NCBI RefSeq assembly: GCF_042453785.1
Contig: NC_091674.1
Location: 23,514,001-23,578,000 of the forward strand
Length of the DNA stretch: 64,000 nucleotides
Reading direction: 5' to 3'
Source of the DNA: Malus domestica
Taxonomy: Eukaryota > Streptophyta > Magnoliopsida > Rosales > Rosaceae
This document shows positions 1-12,060 of this stretch, piece after piece; position 1 is the first letter of the stretch; each line of letters starts with the position of its first letter. The translations under genes were made by a program, and so were the position numbers. The notes beneath the pieces are model-generated. The model was not told the origin of the DNA, did no database searches, and was given only the letters and a program-made list of their open reading frames with translations.

Positions 1-2071
1 AATATCGCTGAGTTACGTGATAGTTAGTTCACAAATGCTATAGTTTGAGTGGATACTTATCAGCAAGAGCTCTCAAACATTATCTTTATGTATTTATCTG
101 CAAAAGAGTTTGTTAAAAAGTGTTTTGTTATAATAATGATGTATTCAACTTTTGGTAATGTTGTCATTTTCTTTTCGTATTTTATATGAATTGAACACTC
201 ACAAGGATGCAGGTCCACAGAGACACCACATGTTCCCCATCATAGAGCTTCACAAACAAGTAATTTTGCTTCTAAATTCTAATGGGACCCGATCTGCTTC
301 CTTTCCTTCTCTAAAACTCAATTGTTAAAAGAAAAGAAAAAAACACATTGCTGTGCGTGGCGTTTCTAACAAATGATTTTGCATCTCACCCAATGACCAC
401 TGAGAAAAATGGTCATACGAGGTTATAAAAACATCACCTTTTGCATTTTTAAATCTAAAAGGTGGTAGTAGTTAAAAGGGTGTCTTTGTTGACACTAAAC
501 TGTCAAGTTTTTTATCCAAAATAAATCGTGTGTCTTGTACACGATTTGTGTTTGAGATTATTTAGGACATTTTAACTCTCCATCGCCTTCTAAAAAGTTG
601 CCTTCAACGAAACAAAAATTTGGAGTTTCTACAAACTACAAAATGAAAATGACTATGCAATGGAATAATATTTGTTATTCTAAAACAAAAAGGAAATTTA
701 GTAGAATGACATGATATAATTATGGTCGAGTTTCTCTCTAACAGCTTAGTGCTCAAAATATATAATATCTCATATGTTACTGAAGTATAGTTGTCCTCTA
801 AAATAATGGTAATCATCAAACTTACATTGTTTTTACAAAGTTATTGCTCTTGGCAAACAATGAAATAAAAATGAGGTCAAATGTCCATAATAACTCTAAA
901 TACATATCATGTGCAAGTACTTTGAATGGAAAATTTAACGGTGTTAGGATGAGATGACAAATTAACGATTTCGAAAAGTTGATATGACACATGGCAAATT
1001 AAAAAATCTGTATAAGTTCATATGACATTTCAAACATTAAGTACGAGGTAAACCCAATTTAACGTAGCAATTTTGTGAGTACACCCATTTAACCTCCTCT
1101 ACTTGACACGTGCCACTGCCCATTTAACCCAATATAATTTTAACTTAGCAATACTGTTAGTATTTGACTTTGATTGGTTTAACATTTAAGATTGTAAGTC
1201 GATCCTTTTAGTCAGCTTCCCATTTTATTCTAAATGAAACATCTTACGAGATTAGCTCTCTAGTGGAGTCACATGATGCAAGTGTTCACCCTCGACCATG
1301 AAGGAGAGGATCAACACTTCAGGGTGACACCTCCTTGGTTTATCAGGAACAAAAAGGGTACAAAACGAACTCGAATTTACAAACAATTGCATTTTTTTCT
1401 TTCTAATTTAACATCGATCATCTATAATATTCTTTTAACATCTCTTCCGATAAAGTAAAAGACTAAATGAAGTAACCACAATCGACGAAATAATGGATGG
1501 TTGTTCTGAATGTTCATCTTTAACCTGGATATTCACTTATGATGTTTAAGCATAAGATAAAATCTTCATCATAAAGTCATTGCATTTGATATCCAAGTAG
1601 ATTCCATCACTGGGCCATATGGTATGAATAGACAAATCACATTCATATATCCCATGCTTTGGTTATGGCAGAAACATGGTCCCAAGATATATATATTTCA
1701 TGAATATGGATGGTCTTTTTCATCATTGCTTCAACCCCTGGTCTCTGATTTTTAAGGTCATAATTTTGGCATCTAACAAACGCTCAACATTATCAATTAG
1801 CTCTTAGGTTAATGGTTGTTTCCAGGAACGGAGCCATAAACTTTTTTTTAGCGGGGAAGGCCTTCTTAACCTCTAAACTTGAGGAAAAAAAATTCACGAT
1901 GGTAGAATTTTTTTCTATAATTCCATTGCTTTTCTTTTCTTATCAAATTTCATTAAGCGAACTTTCTGACATTTTTTTTTCACAATGATAGCTTATTATA
2001 TGTATTATTTAAAAATTCTAACTAAAGTACATAAATATGATAAATTCTAATTCTGTAAGCATCCTTATTTT
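1..2071. other. AT-rich intergenic DNA, no gene seen
   Basis: Only short unconvincing open frames occur here. None has recognisable domains or splice-linked partners. The sequence is typical plant intergenic DNA with oligo-A and oligo-T runs, and no clear transposon ends were seen. Confidence 0.6.
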
Positions 2072-2230
2072 TTTAGGAAAACTAATGAAAAGGGCTTGAA
2101 AACTTTGAGTTTTAATGATAAGGACAAAATAAAGGGTAAAGTGAATAGTATCAGGATTGACTTTTTAGTGTAAAAATGTGGTTTCGTTAAAGTGAACAGT
2201 ACTGGGTGCTTTTCGTTAAAATTCCCTATT
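2072..2230 (+). repeat. Short dispersed repeat family A, copy 1 (MITE-like)
   Basis: A block of about 160 bp contains AAAACTTTGAGTTTTAATGA, then a stretch reading CAGGATTGACTTTTTAGTGT, and ends near GCTTTTCGTTAAAATTCCC. The same sequence recurs inverted at 20524-20678 and again at 41487-41647. The two ends are loosely inverted (GGAAAACTAATGAAAAG against GGAATTTTAACGAAAAGCA), as in a decayed non-autonomous DNA transposon. No coding capacity. Confidence 0.75.
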
Positions 2231-3131
2231 TTTTTTGCCTCCACAGAACTTTAGTTGGGGCAGTTGCTCTTAGTAGGCCTTAGCTACCTCCATCCTTGGT
2301 TGTTTCTGATATCAAAATAAACTTTAGATTCGAATCTCCGCTTCTCTGTGAATAGAAATTAAAAATAAATTGTGAAAAGGTAATTCGATTGTATCCTTTC
2401 ATAAAAATATTGAAATTCTTTGATATGTTCTAATTTGTTCCATGATACCATAGTTTTGAAGTTTGTCTAGAAATATTAAGGAAAAAAAGGATTAAAAAAA
2501 AAAAAAGTTTGCAGAATGGGAAGTGGTTAGGAGCATCACTGTTGGAAAATGTGTCAGAGTAGAGTTTATATATTTTTATAAACTTCTGGCATGCAAGCAA
2601 AGTTTTCACCTTTTATTCTTCCACTTTCTTTTATGTATGTTAACGGATTTGGATTTCATCGTATCCAAATTATTGGGATTTTAGAGATTTTCACATTTTA
2701 GTTATTTATTGTATATCGTGTGATTAGAAATTATTTATTTATTTTATATAAAATTAAACACAAATAATATTTAATGAAAATTGACTACACACAATGTATG
2801 ATAAACAGTTAGAACGTAAGAATTCTTAAGATCTCCACATCCTATGTTAACCCATTTTGATGAAATTTATAGTTTTTATATACGTAGTGGAGAAAAGCTC
2901 ATCAACTTTTCTATATTTAAATAGCTTGATAATAATAATAAAATAAAATAAAAAATTTGTCAAAAAAAGGAAAATATTATTGAGTTCCTTGTTTTAAGGG
3001 CATTAGTAAGTGCCACAATTCACAACTTGTGTCCATAGAGCAGGTTGACTTGAACTTGAAGAGAAGCTAGCTTATGACTTGCTTCTTTTTGTCTACCATA
3101 TATATATATATATCATGTTCCTCAATTTAGG
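2231..3131. other. AT-rich intergenic DNA, no gene seen
   Basis: Low-complexity intergenic DNA including a short (TA)n run near 3099-3112. No supported gene or RNA. Confidence 0.5.
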
Positions 3132-3294
3132 GGAGTAAAATTCTCTCTCCTCCTATTTCCATCCCTTTCCCTCTCCTCCTCTCACATATTATTTTTTATC
3201 TTATTGTCTATAAAAAAATCAAAATAAAATGTTGACGTAATTTAACTGTAATCGTTCAAGTAAGACGGGAGGGAAGGAGAGAGAATTCTCTTCC
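3132..3294. mobile_element. Mutator-type MITE, family B, with 9-bp target duplication
   Basis: The 163-bp element begins GGAGTAAAATTCTCTC and ends with the approximate inverse GAGAGAATTCTCTTCC. It is flanked on both sides by CAATTTAGG (3123-3131 and 3295-3303). A 9-bp duplication is characteristic of Mutator-like elements. The core carries ATAAAATGTTGACGT, shared with copies at 27353-27524 and 53775-53953. Confidence 0.7.
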
Positions 3295-3303
3295 CAATTT
3301 AGG

Positions 3304-4407
3304 GGCGCTGTAAAGCATGATAGCTTTGACAGGAGATGCTTGTTGTTTTCTGTTTGGCGATTGCCTTTTCCCCTTCTTTTTAGGAAGATTTTGTTATTTA
3401 CTCAGAGGAATTCAGTGTTTTTTCATAGCACTCCGTGCTAACACAAATTTTTAACATCGTTCAACAAGTACGTTACTGTCTCGGAGTGGTAGTTTGGGTC
3501 TTCGAACTAGTACGTTACCGACCCAAACACAACACTAGTGCTCCAAGCATCTAGGTTATAACTTTGAGGGGTCACAGTGTAAAGGCGCAAAATTTTTAAA
3601 AGCATTTTGTTAAGCACTTGGTGGACCTATTATTGTATGCGAGCCATGATTTTGCGCATGTCAACTGCTAAGTGTTGCTAAGTGCCCCTGCCGAAACCCC
3701 TTGCCTAGTCTTCTCGACAGTGCCTCACACCAAACATTCGGAGGGCACTCGACAGACCTTCACTTGTGTTTCGTAGGCTCCGGTGGGTCGTGGGACTCCA
3801 TGGTTCCCATGTGGATCGGCCATACGCACCACAGTTCAAACTGCTGTTGTGACGAAAACTTGAATTTATATGCTGAACCTAAGTTACAGATTATGAGCTC
3901 ACTCCTGACTCCTCCCCATCACGATACAATCTGCACAACATGGCCATTATCAACGTAATGTTGGGCCACATAATTATAAAGATAATCTTGCATACTGCAT
4001 ATGAAGCGGAGAATGCAATCGTCAACCAGCACGTGCGCAATCCATGTCAACCAATAAAATTGAGTCGTGAGCGACTGACGCTAACAATCCATACAAAGAT
4101 GGTTGGCACCGGTAGATCCTCTGAAACTGAAAATATAGTTAGGACAAAAACAATTGCGATTTTCTATCCATATAAACAAGAGCAGAGGAGGAGAAATGAC
4201 TCTCGATTCACAAACCCTCGCAAGAAAAAAAAATGTGAATTTGATTACATAGAAAAAATGGAATGATATGCGTACCACAATCCCAACTCAGTTTAATTAT
4301 ACAGGGAACTCTAGTGCTTATGCGCGAGAGAGCAGTTTGGACAAGAACTTTATGTGAAAAGTATAAAAAGAAAAAAGAATTGGCATAACAAACAATCTGA
4401 AGGCGGC
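3304..4407. other. Intergenic region downstream of SCD2-like gene
   Basis: No gene is supported. Short frames at 3701-3958 and 3940-4266 look like chance: no domains and no splice context. A small inverted repeat around TTTGGGTC / GACCCAAA lies at 3493-3537. Confidence 0.5.
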
Positions 4408-4410
4408 GTC

Positions 4411-4494
4411 TATCACGAAGAGGGACCAAAATCTGCAGTCCATCACGACGAGGGATCAAAATATGCTATCACGAAGAGGGATCAAAATCTGATG
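4411..4494 (-). repeat. Imperfect tandem repeat spanning the SCD2-like stop codon
   Basis: Three near copies of a 26-30-bp unit (plus strand TATCACGAAGAGGG and CATCACGACGAGGG, followed by AYCAAAAT) start at 4411, 4441 and 4467. The last copy encodes the C-terminal SDFDPSS and the stop codon; the other two lie in the 3-prime untranslated region. Confidence 0.8.
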
Positions 4495-7400
4495 CAGCAG
4501 ATTTGTAAGCTGAGACGGGCTGATCGATTTCCTTACGAGATGCTTCCCAAAGTTGCTGTTCTATCCCCAGCTTCCTCAGCTCATATAAACCCCGCTCCAC
4601 TGCCACAAGTTAAGCACTTATACGTTCATTTACAGCAACAACATTAGATAGAAACAACAGAATTCGCAACACGAACAAGGTTCCCTATCTACGTATTTCT
4701 ATTTCTCCGTTTAATTCCGATCAAGGTCATGGCATTATTTTAGCAACTCAAGTAACGAATTCATTGATAGCCCATCAGTAATAAGAATGAGTTGATATTT
4801 GTTAATGACGAAAGCTTACCATCCACGGCATCGTGGCAAGTTGGTGTCTGTGCACTGCGGCTTATCCATAGCTGAAGCCGGTCGTCTGCGATATCGTCTT
4901 CCACACCATGTTCTTTAGCTCTTCTCCAAAAGTAAGTCAGCCAAGCCTACGATGTCAATGGAGTATTCAAACAAACGTCAGCATGATAGCAGAACGAGAG
5001 CATATATGGGATATTCAAGGGGGTAAACCAACTGACCACTTTGAAAGAAATATCTTCAATTTCCTCATCACTAAGATCTGCAAGAAAAGAAAGACGGGAT
5101 AGTAATAAAGGTCAATGCCATCAGTTTAAATCTATCTATAAACTGGGTGTGTAATACTACATAAAATACTATATAACTGTGATTCTATCAGATGACTTAA
5201 CTTTAAGCAGGTAAGTTTTGAACTACTCACTTGGTCTTGGATATTCCCCAAAACACACCGTGTGTTCACTTTTTTAGGTCAAAAACGTGTGATTGCTTTT
5301 GGGCAGGGGGAGGGTGAAGAATATAAAGGGTCTCATAATATGATAAACCTTTCTCACATGCAATTTTTTTTTTCTGTTACTAGTAAACTTTCCCCAATAT
5401 TCCTTGTACCAAAATTAAACTCAGGAAACAAAAAGGTTTGATTAAAAAATTTCGACATAGAGTCGAGGTCACCCTTTCTAGTCAATCACATGCCTTCACC
5501 TAACCCCACCTAAAACAAAATGGCCAAACTTATACTAATCATAAGTGACAAGAAAAGTCATCACGAAAGATGGAGGCTTTGAGAAATAGTAATACAAATA
5601 TTTTCTTGTATGATTAAGATTTGTGCGCGTTGAGATTCCTTAATTTCAGCATAAATAATAGATATGAAGATACATTGTGCAGCAGATCAAAATCTCTCTC
5701 TTACCAAATGCCTCCATGAACTTAGGGTCGCCAGGTGATTTGGAATCTGAAATTCAAATGAAAAGTAAGGTAAGCATTTTTTATGAGATTCTTTCTGCTC
5801 CGGTCCTGAAAAACCCTTGGACAACTGTACGATAGCCAATATGAAAGAGTTTGAAAGCAAGAATAAAATTGTTGTGCCAAACAGCATTTGAACTATTAAG
5901 CATATGGATGTAACTATCAGAATAGTTTACCAAAATACCATAATCAGAATCACGACAAATTAATTATACTGCCAAGAAATGGTTATAGTTTAAAATCAAG
6001 AATATGAAAAGAATGAAGTACAGGGCATATGACTATGAGAAAAGGAGTTAACTAATTAAATCCATTTTCTCCATAACATCTTCGAGCTACCGTATGAAGA
6101 AAACATACAGTTCGACAAATATTTTCACATCGAAAATAGACAACCAAGCGTGAAAAGAATGGAAGGATAAGATCATGCAATAATCAAGTTCACTTTTGCC
6201 CCAGAAAGGGGGAGAAAAAAGAACTCTAGAATAACATGAGACAATAAAGAAAAATACCTAAAATGGACTGCCGAACGGAATTAGGACGTCTATGTTTGGC
6301 CAATGCAATCGCAACAGCATCCTCAACCTAAAAGAAATGCAGTGCAGAAATTAGAAGTTGAAAGCCAGATAATATATAAAGTATATATTGTTTTAAAGAA
6401 GAATACAAAGATTTATATGTCAAGGATTAGGAATCGACCTTTAGAGAAGATAATTCCCTCATTCCCATTTCCACTGAAAGCATACTCTCAATATTTCCTT
6501 CGCCGGTAAGGTCGGTTAAATCCCGAGCCAGCTTACTTCTATCTGGATCATCACCACCTGGTACACATCATACAGTACAAAAGTTTAACTGAGTGCATCA
6601 AATGAAAAACCAAATTAGACAGGATAACAAAATCAGAATACAACAACAACAACAAAGCCTTTTCCCACTAAGTGGGGTCGGCTGATAACAAAATCAGAAT
6701 AAACTAACTCTTTCCCCAAGATTCCTCCTTTGCCTTTTGTCCAGCAGAAATGACAACTTCAAATGGAAGAGGAGCTAATGACGACCAGTGCTCATGCTTT
6801 GACACTGCTATATCTGCACATATGCCTAAGCACAAAAGAAAACATCAAATAAAGCAAAATCTAACTAATTATAAATCCACAACTTGATTCATTCAAATCC
6901 ATATTCACATATACACATGTAAAAACACACTTCACCACACACTTTCTTGATGTTATGACTATGATGGAATAGACAATTTTGAAACTAACCAAATCTCCAA
7001 ATAAAGTGCAAAATTCCTCAGCAAGCTGAGATATCAGATTTAGGCATGCAATTTATATCCTCATTCAGGAAGGAGAAGATGGTAGGAAATAGAATACCAT
7101 GTTGCACAGCTAAACCCCAGTAACGAGCAAGCCAACATCTCTTCAAAACAACTTCCTCCTAAAAGATGGATACGAAAATAAAACTTAAGAGTATGAACAG
7201 CTAAAAATAAATCTCAATCGAGTTTCAGCAGACAAACCATCTCTTCTTGAGTTAAAATCATTCGTTGTGTCTTTGTACGAAGAGTCCTTGCTTCAGATTC
7301 TGCTTCTCGAAGCTGTTCAACTGCTGCTTCAGCCCCGTCTTTTAAATTCTGATTTTAACAAGAGAATAAACTCATGAAGCTATCACATAAATCAGAAACA

Positions 7401-10158
7401 CATGATTAAGATCTAAAGAATATACCTCAATATAAGATCTAAAGAAAATACCTCAATTTCTGAACGAAGAGTTGCAATTTCCTCCTCTTTCCCATCCTTG
7501 TTTTGCTTGGCAGCAAGAAGAGCAGCCTGAACAATCAATAATTTTTAGTCTAAAGATAGCCACTACATCATTTTTAACAGAACAAGTTTCAATCTATAAT
7601 TTACCCTCCCAACTTACCTCTCTTGAACGCAAAGCTGCTTCCTTCCTGCAGAAGAATCATTTAAATAATCACAACCAGGATATTAAATAATAGCAGAACA
7701 GATGCAAAACAACTCAACATTACCTGCTCAACAATTTGGCTTCCATGCTTACACCTTCACCCAGATTAGCAACCTGTATTGAACATAAAAACAGCTGAAT
7801 CAGCACTGCTACCTTCTTTGTAGCAAACTTAAGCTAATATTGTCAAAACCATAACACTATGTTTGGATGAGGAAAATAAACTTGCAATTTGGACAATAGA
7901 CAAAATTTATAAATTGACATGCACCAATTACTTTGTTTTGATTCATACAACAACAAATACAACAACAAAGCCTTATCCCACTAAATGGTATTAAACATTG
8001 AAATTTTAAATTTCCGTGTGGAAAAAAAACTTGGAATTTGGGACCTCCAATTCCCAAGTTTAAATTCCATGTAAATAGGTGTCATTTCCAAATTTTTATG
8101 ATTTAGAGTCTAAAAATAAAAAATTAAAAAAAAGCTCAACCATGAGTTGACACCACCTCTCCCAGACCCTGCGTAAAGCGGGAGCCTTGTGCACTGGGTA
8201 CGACCTTTTTTTTTTTTTTATGAGTTGACACCACCACCACATGTCACCACCACCCACCACCACCACCACCCACCCACCATCATCACCACCATTGCGGCTC
8301 CTGCCACCACCACCTACTGTTGTGGCCCCCACCACTGCCGCTGCCACCAACCACCGCCATCACCACTGCTGCCATCACCACCCACATCATCACCCCCACC
8401 ACCACCACCACCACCACATTTTTTATACACACGTTAAATTCCATATCAAATTCCATTGTTCTTTTAAATTAACCCAACAAGAAAATTCACAAATTCTAGA
8501 AAATAAAATTCTGTCATTTTAGAATTCCTTAATAATCTTAAATTTTCTCATCCAAACACAGTGTAGAGGAACATATAAGGCATGATAAAAGGAAACATCT
8601 GATTTTTAAAGGGCAACATTTCTGATTTACAAGCTATACAGTTAAATCAAATATGAATAAAAGGATTGACCTGTTTCTCAAGTTCCTTTGCTCTGGCCTC
8701 TGCTTGCACATGTTTTTCTTCAGCAAGGCGAAGCTGTAATGCATATTTAGGCATAAATTTCACAAATAGAATATAATGAGTCATGTTCTGTGCGTGCGTG
8801 GTTATGAATGTATGTCTGTATTATGATGTTGAGTATTTACATAAGCTTGGGTGTATTAGAATGTATAAGAGCACACCTTCTCGAGTATAATCTCATTATC
8901 TTCTTGTAGCATATCAAGCTGCAATTACAGTACATGTTAGTTTCAAGACTATTCCATAAAAACCGACACTTAAGGTTCCGCAAATACCAATCTTAAATTC
9001 AATTGTTGTGATAAAGCGTATCCTTAAATACAGGTAAAGGTTATCAGCGTCTGTTATGAAGACAGAATTTGAGGGACGAAAATGACATACTTCATCACGA
9101 AGTGCAGAAGCCTCACGCTCATCTCCTGGGGCCTTGGGGTTTAACTGTCCAATATCTGGCGTAAACCTGTCCCGGTAACAAATTAAATATATTAGCTACA
9201 CATACTTCCTAAACTTTGATAACATCAACTAGCTACAACAATGCAAATGAGAAATAGATATCTTTGGAACTTGCCTTTTATCTCTATTCCTAGTAGGAGG
9301 ATCAATTGGAGGTATGGCTACTGGAGTTCTAAGCGAGGGTTTGCTCGGCGGTGGCACCACTGCCGCTGAACGAACTGATATAGAGGGTCTCCCTGCTGAT
9401 GTGGAACGAACCGATGTTGTATGCTCTACAAAGTTCCTACCTAACTAATTAAAATACCAGAATTCAATCAGCCATAAGATCACCACATGCAAATCCTCTT
9501 ACAAGCTTACTAATAGAAAGTTAACTTAACTAAAAGTCAAAATAATTAACTTAACACTAATTAAGAACAAGGCAATAACAAAAATCTAGCAGGAAAAATA
9601 ATTTGAGTTCAATTCGACTCGAATTTAACTAAAATCTCTATAAAATTAAGCTCCTACTCAATCTAAACACAACGAACTAAGCACAATTCAGATCTTAAAA
9701 CAGCATTAACGAAATTAAACTAAATAAATAAATAAAAACTTCAATTCCACTTAATTCAGATCACGTATTTATCAGCGTAGATTCTGAATTACCGCAGGAG
9801 ACGGAGATCTATTAGGCCGAGTAACCGGAATCGCCGGAAGAGGCTTTGCGCCATTAGTAAAACCATTTCCGGTCAGAGAAGACGGTGCATGACGCGGCTG
9901 AGCGAATTGGAAACCGAGATCGTCGTCGTCGTCTTCGTCGTCGCCGGTGGACTGAGAAGCCATGACCTGAGCTAGCCGCTGAGCAGCGGCTTTAGCGGCG
10001 AAGTTTTGATTTCGCTTGATGGTGGAGATTCCGGTGGCCGACGGATTAAGTCGGGAGTGAGGGTGCGCCGGGGACATCGCCGGAGAAGAGCCTGCGCTGC
10101 TCGATCCTCCGCTCCACTGGCGCGAGTACCCCGGACTCGCAGGTCTCCTCCGATCCAT
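4469..10158 (-). CDS. SCD2: SCD2-like coiled-coil protein (stomatal cytokinesis defective 2)
   Basis: Seventeen exons read on the minus strand, all with consistent phases, giving 561 codons. They are 9793-10158, 9275-9444, 9091-9166, 8877-8918, 8671-8733, 7724-7773, 7618-7645, 7452-7526, 7238-7348, 7098-7158, about 6710-6825, 6439-6557, 6258-6327, 5705-5746, 5040-5077, 4820-4946 and 4469-4599. The N-terminus is Ser/Pro-rich ([18 protein letters not shown]). A middle coiled coil rich in E, K, A and L follows (for example [20 protein letters not shown]). The conserved C-terminal part includes [20 protein letters not shown] and [19 protein letters not shown]. In Arabidopsis SCD2 works with the DENN protein SCD1 in clathrin-linked membrane traffic and cytokinesis; that role is carried over by family resemblance. 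Intron 2 appears to use a GC donor (AAAAG|GCAAGTT). Several introns hold transposon fragments. Gene identity is recalled from memory, with no alignment run. Confidence 0.88.
6641..6684 (+). repeat. SINE fragment in SCD2-like intron, 18-bp flanking duplication
   Basis: A 44-bp insert consists of (CAA)n followed by AAGCCTTTTCCCACTAAG and TGGGGTCGGCT, a motif typical of plant Au-type SINEs. It is flanked by identical 18-bp copies of GATAACAAAATCAGAATA (6623-6640 and 6685-6702). It lies in the intron between the exons at 6439-6557 and 6710-6825. Confidence 0.7.
8158..8219 (+). repeat. 5-prime-truncated Au-type SINE with 16-bp target duplication
   Basis: The 62-bp insert has the tail motifs CCCAGACCCTGCGTAAAGCG and GTGCACTGGGTACGACC plus a T run, typical of the 3-prime end of Au-type SINEs. 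It is flanked by perfect copies of ATGAGTTGACACCACC (8142-8157 and 8220-8235). Confidence 0.75.
8228..8420 (+). repeat. Degenerate (CCA/CAC)n microsatellite
   Basis: About 190 bp of CCACCA/CACCAT-type trinucleotides lie in an SCD2-like intron. The repeat appears to have grown from the CACCACC end of the adjacent SINE target duplication. Open frames here are artefacts of the repeat. Confidence 0.85.
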
Positions 10159-10938
10159 CTATTTATGTGTATGTGTGTGTATTGCTGTGAAATGAAAGCT
10201 GATATTTTCTCGAGAAAATTTTCTCGAAGTTAGATTTTCTCGAGAAAATCGAAGGAAAATCGGGGGGTGGACTGAGGGAGACGAGAGAAATAGGGGAAGG
10301 TGTGTTTCCCTTTGAGTTCCGGGGTCAGCGACAGGTTGTGTGGGATTGAAATGCGTATTGCTCCGTGCTTAGAGCAAAACGGCGGCGTTTGTGCGTTTAA
10401 TTGACGTCGATGCACGTTTCGCGGGAGAGGATGAGTGGAAGCCGGTCTTGACGTGTCAAATGAGGAGGCGTGGGCCCGAAACTTTGGTGGCGGCCGATGC
10501 CAGATATTTCGGATTATGATTTATTCGTCGGCGATTTCGGACACGTAGACTTTTTGCTCCGGGGCAAAGGACTAACGTTGGGACGAGACGAGGTTCATGA
10601 AACGTTGACGTTTTCGTGCGGAGAAAGCTTTGTACAATGAGTTGTTATGACTAAATAATTAAGATTTATTTATCCAACCACACCAACCAACATGAAAGAG
10701 AGAAGTCAAGTCACAAATATGCCTCAGATAAAATCATTGTGGATTTCTGTGGTTGATGGATAAAACTAAAGTCAATCAACAGTCCACGATTGTTTTTAAT
10801 TCATTAAGATATATTTTTAATCAAGCTTGATTAGTCAAGTTTAATAGGTAGTCATGTCTTGGATGCAATTTATAGATCAAAGTAAAACTAATATTGTAAT
10901 ATTTTTCAATTAATGGTTTAGAGTTGCTTTCGTACATT
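10159..10938 (-). promoter_or_regulatory. Upstream region of SCD2-like gene
   Basis: The DNA upstream of the start codon is GC-richer than its surroundings and includes a small inverted repeat of TTTTCTCGAGAAAA type at 10205-10250. A (TG)n stretch sits at 10165-10182. No TATA box is obvious. This is presumed promoter and 5-prime untranslated region; the transcription start cannot be placed by eye. Confidence 0.4.
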
Positions 10939-10939
10939 T

Positions 10940-11230
10940 AGATATAGTGGCGGATCCAGAATTTTGACTTCGGAATCTTAATGTCAAAGATTATAAAAAA
11001 ATTGGAAGAAAATAACATTGAGAAATTAAACAATAACACTCTTCATTCATAAATCATGGTAAAAACAACATTACAAATTACAAAGTTTACCTAAACGTCG
11101 TTTTTAATCAACTCATCAAATATAGCTTTACTCTACTATATGGCGAGAAAATAAAATAGGTTTTTCTTACGATACTTTAAGACTTTTCTCTATTAGCATA
11201 TCCAAATAAATTTCAACTTATTGGGCCTTA
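10940..11230 (+). mobile_element. Probable hAT terminal relic
   Basis: The segment starts AGTGGCGGATCCAGAATTTT, close to the CAGTGGCGAAGCCAGGATTT terminus of the intact hAT element at 35279. The remainder is AT-rich, has no transposase, and no second end or target duplication was found. Confidence 0.4.
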
Positions 11231-11440
11231 TCACTCTTTAGGTCCATTTAGAATGCTAGCCCATATTGAGTGAGGTTATGTCATGTGAAACACTCCATTA
11301 AAGTTATTAAGATAAAGCAAGAAACGACAGCGAAGAACCAAGAAAAAAAGAGTTTCAGCATTGGTCTTACGCGAAATCTTCTGTAACTTCACGCTTCCTC
11401 CATAGATGCATCATGCACCATAATTTGATTGGACTAACTA

Positions 11441-11955
11441 TGTTTGTACCATACTTGACCAATCCCGAAACTATTGAGCACCGGTCAACGTTATACCGTC
11501 AAGGACCCAGAAGAGTTTCCCTCCAACCAGGAGGCCAATCACAACGCGACACGTGTCGACATCAGAAGCCAATCATAGCGCGACACGTGTCAACACCAGA
11601 AGCCAATCACAACACAACACGTGTCAATGTCAGAATGAAACTAGAAACTCTCTTCTATAAATAGAGATCATTCTCTCACAATATTTCCTAATGTCATTTG
11701 TACTAAATCATTCACTAGTCCTCACTAAAGGAGAGCTTGAACCTATGTACTTGTGTAAGCCATTCACAATTAATGAGAACTCCTCTACTCCGTGGACGTA
11801 GCCAATCTGGGTGAACCACGTACATCTTGTGTTTGCTTCCCTGTCTCTATCCATTTACATATTTATCCACACTAGTGACCGGAGCAATCTAGCGAAGGTC
11901 ACAAACTTAACACTTTTTGTTGTACCAAAGTCTTCACTAATTTTGTGTATCAACA
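11441..11955 (+). repeat. 5-prime LTR of left gypsy element
   Basis: This 515-bp LTR starts TGTTTGTACC and ends CATCAACA-like (TATCAACA), with TGTT/AACA ends. It contains three degenerate copies of a CAATCACAACRCGACACGTG-type unit at about 11536-11625 and a TATAAATA box at 11656-11663. The opposite LTR at 19354-19868 has the same length. Confidence 0.85.
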
Positions 11956-11975
11956 TTTGGCGCCGTCTGTGGGAA
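11956..11975 (+). other. Primer-binding site of left gypsy element
   Basis: TTTGGCGCCGTCTGTGGGAA directly follows the LTR end. The TGGCGCCGT core is the usual primer-binding start in plant gypsy elements of this type. The same site appears inverted at 60249-60268 and, with one change, at 19334-19353. Confidence 0.75.
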
Positions 11976-12060
11976 CGGCACTTATTCCCACTCACTTCAG
12001 CTTTGTTAAGCTGGTTTCCACTATTCGTACACTCTCTTTTGACCAGGCATCCCTTTCCAA

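Larger units (their letters stand above)
7855..8563. mobile_element. MITE family C in SCD2-like intron, disrupted by later insertions
   Basis: The ends are CACTATGTTTGGATGAGG and the inverse CTCATCCAAACACAGTG. The flanking halves match a second copy at 47571-47924. Relative to that copy, this one has gained a SINE fragment (about 7950-7990), a second SINE fragment (8158-8219) and a CCA-rich microsatellite. It lies in the intron between exons 8671-8733 and 7724-7773. Confidence 0.75.

Noticed and set aside
3701-4266. Two overlapping frames of 85 and 108 aa
   Set aside because: No domains, no splice partners, and inconsistent with neighbouring exon structure.
8189-8522. His/Pro- and Thr-rich open frames on both strands
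   Set aside because: They are translations of a CCA/CAC microsatellite in an SCD2-like intron.
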